DNA of 64,000 nucleotides from Geomicrobium sediminis (lineage in GTDB: Bacteria > Bacillota > Bacilli > Bacillales > Marinococcaceae). Under the pieces are notes generated by a model that did not search any database, was not told the origin of the DNA, and was given only the letters and a program-made list of their open reading frames with translations. Shown here in pieces: positions 53,211 to 61,429 of the stretch (position 1 is its first letter; each line of letters begins with the position of its first letter). The stretch spans positions 62,001-126,000 of the forward strand of contig NZ_JAFBEC010000001.1 in assembly GCF_016908595.1 (NCBI RefSeq), in the 5' to 3' direction. The position numbers and the translations under genes are program-made.

Positions 53211-54032
53211 TTATTCATCGCCAACGGTATCCATGATATCACCTTCAACGACTTCCACTTCATCAGGTACTGTAAATAAGGATTCTTCGAACTCAGGGTC
53301 TTTTTCAAAATCAAGAACCGTAATTATACTGATTGTCTCTACGTTATCTTCATCATCTCTTGAAATAACGGTCTCAGACTGCACCTCATAATACGTGTCT
53401 TGATCGTACCAATGTGTCATCTGCATATCGTCAATTTCCGACTGCACGACATACGTTTGATAGCCATTCACGTCTTCTTCACCAAGGTATGTCAACACGG
53501 ACTCCTCTAATCGTCGCTCATGCGGGGCTGCTCCAGGTATGGATTCAATCTCTTCCACACGATCGACTTCATAACGAATCGCCGACTCGTCACCTTCGTT
53601 ATAGTCAAACTGATACTCTGGGTCGTCTCTATCTGTAAACGTATAACTAGTCGGTTCTTCTTCAACCTTTAATTCACCGTTTTCTTCTGTTTCTTGAATG
53701 GTATCGATTTGGAAGCGATTATAATACTCATCGTCTTTCATATAGTGCCAATGCTTCTCGAGCATTGTAACGTTTTCACCATCTTCGATTACGTTTCCAT
53801 CACGATCAACCGTAACATCCAGCTGCCCTTCTACTTCAAAATACAGTCCGTCTAAATCTTCAAAAAACATAGCCGCTCGTTGAACAACTTCTTCTGCAAA
53901 CGGGTCTGATTCCCCTTCAATATTCTCTGAACTTTGGGGTTGTTCTTGATCACTCGTTGCATTACCTTCTTCATCAGCATTACAAGCAACAAGCAAAAGT
54001 GACATACCAATGAATAATGACGATTTTCTCAT
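53211..54032 (-). CDS. Lipoprotein with LolA/RseB-like fold
   Basis: This 273-residue exported lipoprotein has a signal ending LLLVACN. After an acidic linker (SSENIEGESDPF) the body contains alternating strands (LYFEVEGQLDVTVDRDG, HWHYMKDDEYYNRFQID, YLGEEDVNGYQTYVVQSE) and ends EFEESLFTVPDEVEV. This pattern is seen in LolA/RseB-like lipoproteins of bacilli that may sense envelope state. The very acidic composition is common in alkaliphiles. The exact function is unknown. Confidence 0.7.
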   Translation of the reverse strand: MRKSSLFIGMSLLLVACNADEEGNATSDQEQPQSSENIEGESDPFAEEVVQRAAMFFEDLDGLYFEVEGQLDVTVDRDGNVIEDGENVTMLEKHWHYMKDDEYYNRFQIDTIQETEENGELKVEEEPTSYTFTDRDDPEYQFDYNEGDESAIRYEVDRVEEIESIPGAAPHERRLEESVLTYLGEEDVNGYQTYVVQSEIDDMQMTHWYDQDTYYEVQSETVISRDDEDNVETISIITVLDFEKDPEFEESLFTVPDEVEVVEGDIMDTVGDE

Positions 54033-54241
54033 GTGACATTCTCCCCTCTACATTTAAATATGGTCAATAGTCTATTCACTAAAATATGGAATCTAAAACA
54101 CTTCGAATGAAAGGACAGAGGGACGCTATTTGCAGTCTAAGTTGTTTTACAATTCTATTAACTTTTCTAATCATCTTGATCTTCGTAGTGCATTACTCTA
54201 GGGTATTTTATGTAGTCATTCAAACGTGTAAAGGAGTGGTC

Positions 54242-55561
54242 ATGTTGAAGAGAAGGTTATTTGTTGCATTTCTTGTCGTTAGCTCTTTTTTTATGCCTCA
54301 GCCTCTTGAAGCAAATGATCACGACCAGCTACACGCTGACACCATTGAACTTAGTGCCTTTTCGTCGCCCGTCAAACCGACGATTGAATTAATCGAGTTA
54401 GATTTTTATCAGGTACATGAAACAATCATGGTAGAGGGGCAATTAAAATTCAATGAAGATTATATGCTAGACATTAAGGGGAACCTTACTCCTTATGGGG
54501 AAGGAATTATTTCCGAGAATGCACTTGGAGATGTACATACAACGAATACGAAGTATACGATCTTACAATTTTATATTCGGGGCGAGACAAATACACTCCA
54601 TCTTGTCATTGAAGATCTAGAGGAAGGTAATACGGTTTCTTTTGAAACCAAATTAGAAGACAACAATATGGTGCTTTACAACGCCCTTATTGACTTCGAA
54701 CTGCAAGAAGACCAAAGTTCTTCCTATGCTACAGCAGAAAATCAGGACGAGAATGTTGAAACTGAACATCAAGAAACCCAACAAGGACAAAAAGACGATG
54801 TGGAACAATTAATCGCTGATTTGAACACCCTGACTTCTGGTCCCATAGATATTAATGATTACGAGTACTTAGATTCATCTATGTTCACATTAAATGGCGC
54901 CTGGTCTCAAAATTTAACTGGTGATCATGGCTACATGATGTATGGAATCCGTCAGAGTTCTGATCAATACCTGTTGCAAGTAAGCTTTTTCCACGGTAAT
55001 CAAGTACTTACGGATTGGCGTGAAGGAGCTAGCGTTAGTGAACATCGGTCTACATTGCTACTATCTGATGGGGTCATTATGGCGTATGATCAGTCCACTA
55101 ACACTGTCAGAGTCGTCCAAGCATTTGCTCCGAATCAAGTAATCGAATATGCAAGCACGAAATCTATATCTTCTGAAAGAACTGTGTTCTTTGAGCAGAA
55201 TTTACAGATTGGCCAAGAGAAGAAACGGTTTGATCCTTTTTCAAGTGACCTTCCAAACTACTTTATTCGAAGAGCCATGCCGAGTGTTTCACAACCTATA
55301 CGTACTTTACAGGAATTCATAAATGGCCTCACTAGAGGGTCTAACGAGACTAGGGAGATCGTTACTTATTCTACGTATCAAAGTCAACTTGAAGATGAAG
55401 GCGAAGTCGTTAAGAGTATGCGCAGGACTGCACATGATCTGAACTTAAATTCACCTGGCGACAGCATTACTCATTCTGCAAAAATCCATTCTGAAGATAT
55501 AGAGAGAGAACCGAATGTTACGAACAACGTTACTTGGATTGTACAGACAGACCTAAAATAG
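54242..55561 (+). CDS. Secreted hypothetical protein
   Basis: This 439-residue protein starts MLKRRLFVAFLVVSSFFM with a signal cut near LEA-ND. It has a beta-rich N-terminal half, an acidic Gln/Glu linker near 190, and a second half without a known domain. AAAGGAG five bases before ATG 54242 sets the start; an upstream open frame to 54086 contains a stray hydrophobic stretch and is not used. It is divergent from the lipoprotein gene. I do not recognise the family. Confidence 0.6.
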   Translation: MLKRRLFVAFLVVSSFFMPQPLEANDHDQLHADTIELSAFSSPVKPTIELIELDFYQVHETIMVEGQLKFNEDYMLDIKGNLTPYGEGIISENALGDVHTTNTKYTILQFYIRGETNTLHLVIEDLEEGNTVSFETKLEDNNMVLYNALIDFELQEDQSSSYATAENQDENVETEHQETQQGQKDDVEQLIADLNTLTSGPIDINDYEYLDSSMFTLNGAWSQNLTGDHGYMMYGIRQSSDQYLLQVSFFHGNQVLTDWREGASVSEHRSTLLLSDGVIMAYDQSTNTVRVVQAFAPNQVIEYASTKSISSERTVFFEQNLQIGQEKKRFDPFSSDLPNYFIRRAMPSVSQPIRTLQEFINGLTRGSNETREIVTYSTYQSQLEDEGEVVKSMRRTAHDLNLNSPGDSITHSAKIHSEDIEREPNVTNNVTWIVQTDLK

Positions 55562-55609
55562 AATCGAGGACATTAAATCGGTCCGCTACGTAATACGAGA
55601 ACTGCTGCT

Positions 55610-55766
55610 TATGTAATCAGAAGAACCGAGAATCGACCTTTTTAACTTGATTCTGCTTACATTATGAGCAGTATGTGAGTAGAATCATCTTTTATGTGAT
55701 CAGAAGAACTGTAAATCGTCGTTTTTACCTTGATTCTGCTCACATTACGAGCAGTATGTGAGCAGA
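55610..55766. repeat. Two tandem copies of a 74-base element (83-base period)
   Basis: Copies start at 55610 and 55693. Each begins TATGTRATCAGAAGAAC, has TTTTTA near the middle and CTTGATTCTGCTYACATTA, and ends GAGCAGTATGTGAGYAGA. Within each copy CTGCTYACAT can pair with ATGTGAGYAG, so a hairpin forms at each 3' end. No gene is present in 55562-55866. A repeated RNA element or decayed repeat is possible. Confidence 0.7.
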
Positions 55767-55866
55767 GGTGTATCTTAAGTCACGATGAGCTCAATCACAA
55801 AAAGGGACGCTATTCGAGAAACAGAGCGCCCGATTTAGTGTTTATTAAGTTAAAAGAATAGTCACT

Positions 55867-56271
55867 TTACGCAGTACAACACGTTGAGTCCTCGTCTCGA
55901 ATTTCCGTATCTTGCTTCGTATAAAAATACTCCCATTCATTACCATCTGGATCTGTTACCCAGAACTTATCTTGAAGAGAATAACAACATGTCGTATCCA
56001 TTTCTTCACGAGCAAAAAAACCAACGTGCTCTAAACGTTCTTTATGTTGTAACAGGTCTACTTTTGACGGAACTTGTATACCAAAATGATTCACTTGATT
56101 ACCAGTTACAGACGACACCTCGTTTAACGTCAAATTAATTGCCACTTCCTTCGGTAAAAACTTTACATAGTCCTCTTTTAACCTGCTTGGAGATGCTCCA
56201 AATAACTTCTCATAAAACTCTCGACTCTCTTTCAAATTACTTACGTTTAATCCAATGTGTACGCTAGTCAT
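55867..56271 (-). CDS. arsI: ArsI/CadI-family metalloenzyme (glyoxalase fold)
   Basis: This is a roughly 134-residue vicinal-oxygen-chelate protein. Signatures are VHIGLNVSNLKESREFYEKLFG at the start, the Cys pair in DTTCCYSLQDKFWVTDPDGNEWEYF, and a C-terminal STCCTA. ArsI proteins with this TCCYS motif cleave the carbon-arsenic bond of trivalent organoarsenicals with Fe(II) and oxygen; CadI relatives are linked to cadmium. It follows an ArsR-type gene, so induction by arsenicals or metals is likely. No ArsB/Acr3 efflux or ArsC gene is nearby, which is unusual. Confidence 0.9.
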   Translation of the reverse strand: MTSVHIGLNVSNLKESREFYEKLFGASPSRLKEDYVKFLPKEVAINLTLNEVSSVTGNQVNHFGIQVPSKVDLLQHKERLEHVGFFAREEMDTTCCYSLQDKFWVTDPDGNEWEYFYTKQDTEIRDEDSTCCTA

Positions 56272-56324
56272 TTTCAACACCCTTTCATCAACTTTTTTTG
56301 ATTAATGATAGATATGTAAAACCA

Positions 56325-56639
56325 TCACTTGGATGGTTTTAACACGCAGCATAGTTGTTCCGATAATAGCTGATCGATTTCTTCCTCGTTAATACTGTAA
56401 TAACTCCACGTACCTCGTGTCTCTTTCATTAATAAACCTGCATCCATCAAGACCTTTAAGTGGTACGATAGCTTAGATTGGGGAAGTTCCAACTCTTCTG
56501 TTAAGTCACAAACACAAGTTTCACCTTTATTACTAAGAACGTTCAATAGGTGTAATCGTTTCGTATCTGCTAAAGCCTTAAACTTCTGCTTATACATTTC
56601 AAGTGCTTCAACGCTTACTATTGCATAGGATTGTTGCAC
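56325..56639 (-). CDS. arsR: ArsR/SmtB-family repressor
   Basis: This 104-residue winged-helix regulator has KFKALADTKRLHLLNVLSNKGETCVCDLTEELELPQSKLSYHLKVL. The CVC pair at the DNA-recognition helix binds As(III) or Sb(III) in ArsR proteins, and a Cys pair near the end (EQLCCVL) may help. GGAGG is seven bases before a GTG at 56639, preferred over an upstream start at 56660. It lies ahead of arsI and has a clear operator upstream. Confidence 0.92.
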   Translation of the reverse strand: MQQSYAIVSVEALEMYKQKFKALADTKRLHLLNVLSNKGETCVCDLTEELELPQSKLSYHLKVLMDAGLLMKETRGTWSYYSINEEEIDQLLSEQLCCVLKPSK

Positions 56640-56691
56640 GATTGTACCTCCAGTTAGCAATTGGGTAACTTAACAATAACAAACAAAACTT

Positions 56692-56717
56692 AATTAATCA
56701 ATTTATTTTGATTAATT
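56692..56717. promoter_or_regulatory. ArsR operator
   Basis: AATTAATCAA-TTTATT-TTGATTAATT forms a perfect ten-base inverted repeat with a six-base spacer, about 55 bases upstream of arsR. A half-site (TTGATTAAT) recurs at about 56298, between arsR and arsI. Confidence 0.85.
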
Positions 56718-56834
56718 ACTATCGAAGAACTCTCTTTCCTCAGAAAATACGCTCATTCACCCTTACCATAAATGAAAAGACTACCATTGAAGTTGGCAGC
56801 CCTCTATTAGTTATAATTCGTGCTTCAAATGTTA

Positions 56835-57389
56835 TTACTCATTATTCTCATGATCTTCTGCAGCAAGTGCATCTGCTTTCGATTTATGAACCGTTCCGAA
56901 TGGATGATTTGGAGGGGCATAGATTGAGTATAGTTTTAATGGCGATTGACCGGTATTTGTAACATTATGCCAAGTTCCCGCCGGGATTAGAATAGCTGAT
57001 CCTTCACCAGCCAGACTTTCAAACGGTAAATTGAGCTCACTCTCTCCCATCTGTACTATGCCTTGCCCTTGCTCAACTTTAAGAAACTGATCAACATTGG
57101 GGTGCATTTCTAAACCGATATCCTCACCAGGCTGAATGCTCATTAATGTTACTTGTAAATGATCACCTGTCCAGATTGCTGTTCGAAATGTTTCATTTTG
57201 ATATGTTGCTTGATCGATATTGAAAACGATTGGTTCTTTACCATAATCAGAGTTCTCATACTGTCTTTCATTTAGATACGAATGACTCGGATGTGCGTAT
57301 GATTGAGTAGGCATCTGCCGATAATTTTGGGTTGGCATAGATGGATAATACGCATATGGATACATGCATGGTACATAATACACGAACAT
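56835..57389 (-). CDS. Cupin-domain protein
   Basis: This 184-residue protein has a Tyr/Pro/Gln-rich N-terminus (YYPSMPTQNYRQMPTQSY) and a C-terminal cupin (SIQPGEDIGLEMHPNVDQFLKVEQGQG, AILIPAGTWHNVTNTG). The metal site retains His in EMHP, Glu/Asp and the later His in WHN, though the first cupin His is replaced by Glu. Similar cupins with sticky N-terminal tails are found in spore-forming bacilli. AAAGG before ATG 57389 sets the start. It is monocistronic. Confidence 0.75.
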   Translation of the reverse strand: MFVYYVPCMYPYAYYPSMPTQNYRQMPTQSYAHPSHSYLNERQYENSDYGKEPIVFNIDQATYQNETFRTAIWTGDHLQVTLMSIQPGEDIGLEMHPNVDQFLKVEQGQGIVQMGESELNLPFESLAGEGSAILIPAGTWHNVTNTGQSPLKLYSIYAPPNHPFGTVHKSKADALAAEDHENNE

Positions 57390-57484
57390 CAAACCTTTCA
57401 CCGTTTTAATCGTAATGTATGTATCCGATGATCGAGGGTGCTTGTTAGGTCACGAATTATTCCGTTTCCAACTAATGGAATTAA

Positions 57485-57515
57485 AAGACATGCTTCTTCT
57501 ATAGAAACATGTCTT
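57485..57515. terminator. Terminator of the persulfide operon
   Basis: Arms AAGACATG / CATGTCTT are followed by TTTTAATT on the minus strand, just after the TauE-like gene. Confidence 0.75.
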
Positions 57516-57520
57516 CATCT

Positions 57521-58309
57521 TCACAACCAGCCACGCAATACATCCCACCAAATTTGTAGTGAGGATGTAAGAATGAGTATGGCAAGGATCCATTTCAAAC
57601 GATTTGTATTCATTTTTTGACCAAGCTTTGCTCCGATCGGCGCCGCAATAACACTTGCTATAATCATTACAATTGCAGGTCCATAGAGGACTTGATCTGT
57701 TGCAACTTTACCGACCGTAGATCCGATGGAAGAGATAAACGTTACCGCTAACGAGGTTGCGATCGTTACACGAGTGGGGAGCTTTAATACGGTTAGCATA
57801 ATTGGAACGAGCAAGAACGATCCTGCTGCTCCTACAATTCCAGATGCTACACCTACGACAAAGGATAAGCTAGCAGCCAGTCCTTTATGAAATGTAATGT
57901 GTTGTGCTGGCTGGTCAGGCAGTTGTTTTTTTGGTAAGAACATCATGATTGCCGCAATTGTCGCGAGTACGGCATAGACAACATTCACGGCGCTTTCTTG
58001 AAGAAGATTAGAAGCAAACGCTCCGATAAAGCTTCCAAGTAGAATGCTAGCTCCCATATAAACAATCAATTGCTTGTGCAAATAGCCGGTTCCCCGATAC
58101 GCCCACACACCCGCAATTGTCGCGAAAAACACTTGAACTGCGCTAATTCCGGCAACTTCATGTGCCGTAAAAGCTGTAAATCCCACTAGTGGAGGAATAA
58201 ATAAAAGCATCGGATATTTAATAATCGAGCCCCCAACACCTACCATTCCAGAAATGAATGAGCCGATAAAACCAATTAGAAAAATGGTTATGATAAAAAG
58301 AATATCCAC
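57521..58309 (-). CDS. yrkJ: TauE/SafE-family sulfite/thiosulfate exporter (YrkJ-like)
   Basis: This is a 262-residue membrane protein with eight or so helices and the family marks GFIGSFISGMVGVGGSIIKYPMLL and VGVASGIVGAAGSFLLVPIM. It probably exports sulfite or thiosulfate made by the operon's persulfide-oxidising enzymes. Two starts are possible: ATG 58360 or GTG 58309. AAGGGG seven bases before the GTG and the match to YrkJ length favour 58309. It is the last gene of the operon. Confidence 0.9.
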   Translation of the reverse strand: MDILFIITIFLIGFIGSFISGMVGVGGSIIKYPMLLFIPPLVGFTAFTAHEVAGISAVQVFFATIAGVWAYRGTGYLHKQLIVYMGASILLGSFIGAFASNLLQESAVNVVYAVLATIAAIMMFLPKKQLPDQPAQHITFHKGLAASLSFVVGVASGIVGAAGSFLLVPIMLTVLKLPTRVTIATSLAVTFISSIGSTVGKVATDQVLYGPAIVMIIASVIAAPIGAKLGQKMNTNRLKWILAILILTSSLQIWWDVLRGWL

Positions 58310-58366
58310 GAAGTTCCCCTTACTGATAAGAAAAGGGACAGTGATGTGCCCCTCTTCCATCGCCTA

Positions 58367-58597
58367 TTATTCTCCTTTCTTTATGTGGAACGTCAAAACC
58401 CCGTCCGCTTCCTTAGTTTGTAACAACTCATGGCCTGTTGACTTCGCCCATGCCTCGAAGTCCTTTAACGCACCTTGATCGGTTGCTTGTACTTCAAGAA
58501 TGTCTCCTGTTTCTAACTGCTTCATTTCTTTTTTCGTCTTTACGATTGGCATCGGGCATGCCATTCCCTTTGCATCTACTACCTTAGTAATCTTCAT
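58367..58597 (-). CDS. yrkI: TusA-family sulfur carrier (YrkI-like)
   Basis: This 76-residue carrier has [39 protein letters not shown]; the Cys in ACPMP carries the persulfide. It hands sulfane sulfur between rhodanese and oxidising enzymes in the cytoplasm. The start at 58597 follows AAGGAG by nine bases; the frame is open to 58642, inside the upstream gene. It lies between the YrkH-like and TauE-like genes. Confidence 0.92.
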   Translation of the reverse strand: MKITKVVDAKGMACPMPIVKTKKEMKQLETGDILEVQATDQGALKDFEAWAKSTGHELLQTKEADGVLTFHIKKGE

Positions 58598-58626
58598 TGG
58601 TATGAACTCCTTTTTAGTTAAAAGTA

Positions 58627-59739
58627 TTATCGAACCGCACATCGGTTTGGACCAATTTCCATTTCACGTTGATCTTCTAAGCTAGGGCTTTTCTTGCCCA
58701 GATTGGTTTCTCTAATTTCACGATAAGCATTCGGTTGCGGTGGTAAATGATCGGTAACCATTGAGCGAAATTCTCGCTCGTCGTCTACGTTTAATCCGTG
58801 GTTTCTCTCCATTAAGACACCAAGTTTTTCAGCCACGCTTCCATCGTCATTCAATTCATCAATGATCATGAAATGCGCAGGCATGACGATAAGGTCTGGT
58901 GATAATGCTTGATACGTTTTATACAACGAGTGTCTTAAATCCCCCACCCAATCTTCTGCTTTTCCAGCTAAATCTGGTCGTCCAATTGAATCAATAAATA
59001 GAATGTCTCCCGTTAATAAATAGACCTCGTCGATAATAAAGGACATCGAACCAATCGTATGACCTGGCGTTTCTAGAGATTGGATGTCAATTCGAGAAGC
59101 ACCTACTTGCAAATGGGTGTTATCTTCAATCGGCTTATAATTAAACGTGACGTCTTCGGCATCTTTTGGTGGAAACCAATAGGTCGCACCGGTTTCTTCA
59201 GCAATCATTCTGCCACCCGAAATATGATCGGCGTGTAAATGGGTATCGAACACATGCGAGATCGATACCCCTTTCTCTTTCGCAAACGTCACGTAAACAT
59301 CTGTCATTCGCGTCGCATCAATAATGGCGGCTTCGTTCCCGGACAACACCATATACGATAAACAGCCTTTACCGAGACGAACAAATTGGTATAACTCTCC
59401 ACCTTCACGTAAATCGGCGACTTTAATGAGCTCTAAATGTTCACTCCATGCTTTCATACCGCCTGCTAAATAAGAAGCATTGAACCCTTCCTCCGAAAGC
59501 ATCTCACCGACTAAAATCGATGAACCTTCTTTTGCACAGACGACGAGAATCGGTTGATGTTTAGGAAGCTGATCAACGATCTCTTCGACACCATCTAGTA
59601 AATCAAAATACGGGACATTCAAGTATTGAATATTCTCTCCTTCAACCTTCCAATCACGAAACGCATCTTCATTTCGAACATCTAAAATAAACAACGGCTC
59701 TTTCTGAATGACCTTTCTCGCTAACTCACTGGGATTCAT
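58627..59739 (-). CDS. yrkH: Rhodanese-metallo-beta-lactamase fusion, persulfide dioxygenase type (YrkH-like)
   Basis: This 370-residue protein has an N-terminal rhodanese domain (about 1-105; [12 protein letters not shown], active Cys in [10 protein letters not shown]) followed by an ETHE1/CstB-type metallo-beta-lactamase domain ([38 protein letters not shown]). Such enzymes oxidise glutathione- or protein-like persulfides to sulfite or thiosulfate with a mononuclear iron. AAAGGTGAG lies about ten bases before ATG 59739; the frame is open to 59781. It is fourth in the CstR-controlled operon. Confidence 0.92.
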   Translation of the reverse strand: MNPSELARKVIQKEPLFILDVRNEDAFRDWKVEGENIQYLNVPYFDLLDGVEEIVDQLPKHQPILVVCAKEGSSILVGEMLSEEGFNASYLAGGMKAWSEHLELIKVADLREGGELYQFVRLGKGCLSYMVLSGNEAAIIDATRMTDVYVTFAKEKGVSISHVFDTHLHADHISGGRMIAEETGATYWFPPKDAEDVTFNYKPIEDNTHLQVGASRIDIQSLETPGHTIGSMSFIIDEVYLLTGDILFIDSIGRPDLAGKAEDWVGDLRHSLYKTYQALSPDLIVMPAHFMIIDELNDDGSVAEKLGVLMERNHGLNVDDEREFRSMVTDHLPPQPNAYREIRETNLGKKSPSLEDQREMEIGPNRCAVR

Positions 59740-59750
59740 AGCTATTAAGC

Positions 59751-60314
59751 TCACCTTTGGTTTCCTCCTTTGATATTCCATTGACTCATGCCAGGCACGA
59801 CATTTACGACGTTATGATACCCCTGGTCAGCTAACGCTTGAGCTGCTAAATCACTACGATTACCCGTCCGACATACGACATAAATGGTTTGATCTTTTCT
59901 TAATTCATGCATGCGCTCACGTAATTCACCAAAGGGAATTGAGCGAGCACCTTGAATGTGCTGTTCGTCGTAATCATGTTTCTCTCTCACATCAACAATG
60001 ACGAAATTCGAGTCACCATCAATGACGCTTTGAAGTCCTTTGTTATCAATCACATGTGGAAATTTGCACTCGTTTGAATCGTTACTTCCCACGCGTAAAT
60101 AATGTTTTAGCGACTGATCCTCTTCCACAGTCTTTAAATACTCATGTCCTGCTTTTTGTGCCCATGCCTTTAGATCTGCCGTTGAGCCTTGGTCTGTCGC
60201 TTGCACTTCAACAATGCTTCCTGGGGCAATGTCTTTCATTGCTTTTTTTGTTCGAACGATTGGCATTGGACAAGCCAATCCTTTTGCATCAACAATTAAT
60301 GTGACGTCTTCCAT
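59751..60314 (-). CDS. yrkF: TusA-rhodanese fusion (YrkF-like)
   Basis: This 187-residue cytoplasmic protein has a TusA domain at 1-75 ([20 protein letters not shown]) and a rhodanese domain at about 90-187 ([23 protein letters not shown], active Cys in [16 protein letters not shown]). It relays sulfane sulfur from polysulfide or persulfide to the next carrier. AGAGGAG eight bases before ATG 60314 sets the start. It is five bases after the DsrE-like gene. Confidence 0.93.
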   Translation of the reverse strand: MEDVTLIVDAKGLACPMPIVRTKKAMKDIAPGSIVEVQATDQGSTADLKAWAQKAGHEYLKTVEEDQSLKHYLRVGSNDSNECKFPHVIDNKGLQSVIDGDSNFVIVDVREKHDYDEQHIQGARSIPFGELRERMHELRKDQTIYVVCRTGNRSDLAAQALADQGYHNVVNVVPGMSQWNIKGGNQR

Positions 60315-60328
60315 TACATTCACTCCTC

Positions 60329-60808
60329 TTAAATAAATAAGTTCACGTTTCCATCTTCAGCATCGGCTAAATACGCTGCAACACCGGCATATTGAGTACT
60401 TTCTCTCAGTTCTGCTTTTTGCAGTCCTAACAAATCCATCGTCATCGTACAGGCCACTAAGTTGACATCTTGTTCTTCTGCCATTTCAATGAGATCGGCT
60501 AACGGCATCGCATTGTGTTTTTTCATGACCTTTTTTATTAATTTTGGCCCCATTCCCGCAAAGTGCATTTTAGACAATCCCATCTTTTCAGCACCACGGG
60601 GCATCATTTTGCCGAACATTTTCTCCAACATCGTTTTGTTCGCTTGAATTGGTTCATCTTTCCTCAACGCATTAAGTCCCCAGAACGTATGAAAGATGGT
60701 GACCTCATGATCATAAGCCGCTGCACCATTTGCAATAATGTACGCAGCCATTGCTTTGTCATAGTCTCCACTAAAAAGAATAATGTTCGTTGATTTCGTT
60801 TCCGTCAT
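60329..60808 (-). CDS. yrkE: DsrE/DsrF-like family protein (YrkE-like)
   Basis: This 159-residue protein begins with a DsrE-like core (IILFSGDYDKAMAAYIIANGAAAYDHEVTIFHTFWG) and has a later conserved Cys (VNLVACTMTMDLLGL) that can carry sulfur. It is typically an intermediate sulfur acceptor in persulfide pathways. GGAG precedes the ATG. It is the first structural gene after the CstR gene and has its own CstR-like site upstream. Confidence 0.92.
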   Translation of the reverse strand: MTETKSTNIILFSGDYDKAMAAYIIANGAAAYDHEVTIFHTFWGLNALRKDEPIQANKTMLEKMFGKMMPRGAEKMGLSKMHFAGMGPKLIKKVMKKHNAMPLADLIEMAEEQDVNLVACTMTMDLLGLQKAELRESTQYAGVAAYLADAEDGNVNLFI

Positions 60809-60830
60809 CGTCTTCTCCTCACTTATACAT

Positions 60831-60846
60831 ATACCCGTATAGGTAT
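60831..60846. promoter_or_regulatory. CstR-type operator before yrkE
   Basis: ATACCC-GTAT-AGGTAT is an inverted repeat with one mismatch and a four-base spacer, upstream of the DsrE-like gene. It matches the site before the repressor gene. Confidence 0.8.
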
Positions 60847-60886
60847 TATAATTGCTAAAATTTTTTTCTAGGGTAGACAGGCTACC

Positions 60887-61147
60887 CTAGCGACTCTTAA
60901 CGAGCAAGTTCACAGCTTGGTCGACATAGTCTTTCGTATCTTCTCCATCTTCAATTGCTTTCTGAACACATTCTACGAGGTTCTCACTAACAATAACCCC
61001 CATCGTGCGATCAATGGCTGTACGAGAAGCCGCTAGTTGGGACACAACATCACGACAATCTTCCCCGTCTTCCATCATTTTTAAAACGCCCCGAAGTTGT
61101 CCCTCAACTCGTTTTAATCGATTTTTCATTTGATCGGTATATTCCAT
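60887..61147 (-). CDS. cstR: CsoR/CstR-family persulfide-sensing repressor (YrkD-like)
   Basis: This 86-residue all-helical DUF156 repressor has NRLKRVEGQLRGVLKMMEDGEDCRDVV and ENLVECVQKAI. Copper-sensing CsoR needs Cys-His-Cys; here the two Cys are kept but the His position is Asn (ENLVEC). This is the CstR pattern, which reacts with persulfides. Together with the persulfide enzymes downstream this supports sulfide stress control. AGGGG precedes the ATG. Confidence 0.93.
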   Translation of the reverse strand: MEYTDQMKNRLKRVEGQLRGVLKMMEDGEDCRDVVSQLAASRTAIDRTMGVIVSENLVECVQKAIEDGEDTKDYVDQAVNLLVKSR

Positions 61148-61187
61148 GTCGTTTCACCCCTTTGTTCGATTAACTTATTTCTCATAA

Positions 61188-61205
61188 TATACCCCTATGG
61201 GTATA
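61188..61205. promoter_or_regulatory. CstR-type operator before cstR
   Basis: TATACCC-CTAT-GGGTATA has perfect seven-base arms and a four-base spacer, typical of CsoR/CstR sites, about 40 bases upstream of the repressor gene. Confidence 0.88.
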
Positions 61206-61243
61206 ATGTCAATTTGTATGATCTTCTAGAAAATGATTTACTG

Positions 61244-61420
61244 TTAACTCGGTCTCAAGATCATGGTCACCATGACGGTTATGATAATAAAAGAAAGAAG
61301 CCCAATGAACATGATAAAATTATTTTGAAGTAACGCCTCGACGAAGACAATAACAGGCTCAAAATTAGCAAGATACGAAAACAAAACAAACAAGATGATG
61401 AACGCAACGATCCTTCTCAC
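61244..61420 (-). CDS. Small two-helix membrane protein
   Basis: This 58-residue protein has two hydrophobic segments (RIVAFIILFVLFSYLANF; FIMFIGLLSFIIITVMVTMIL). AGGTGG five bases before the GTG at 61420 suggests that start, though GTG codons at 61423 and 61429 also fit. It follows the Gfo/Idh gene closely in the same direction. The function is unknown. Confidence 0.6.
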   Translation of the reverse strand: MRRIVAFIILFVLFSYLANFEPVIVFVEALLQNNFIMFIGLLSFIIITVMVTMILRPS

Positions 61421-61429
61421 CACTACCAC

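Noticed and set aside
54086-54241. Upstream extension of the secreted protein with an extra hydrophobic segment
   Set aside because: AAAGGAG and a proper signal peptide mark the inner ATG at 54242.
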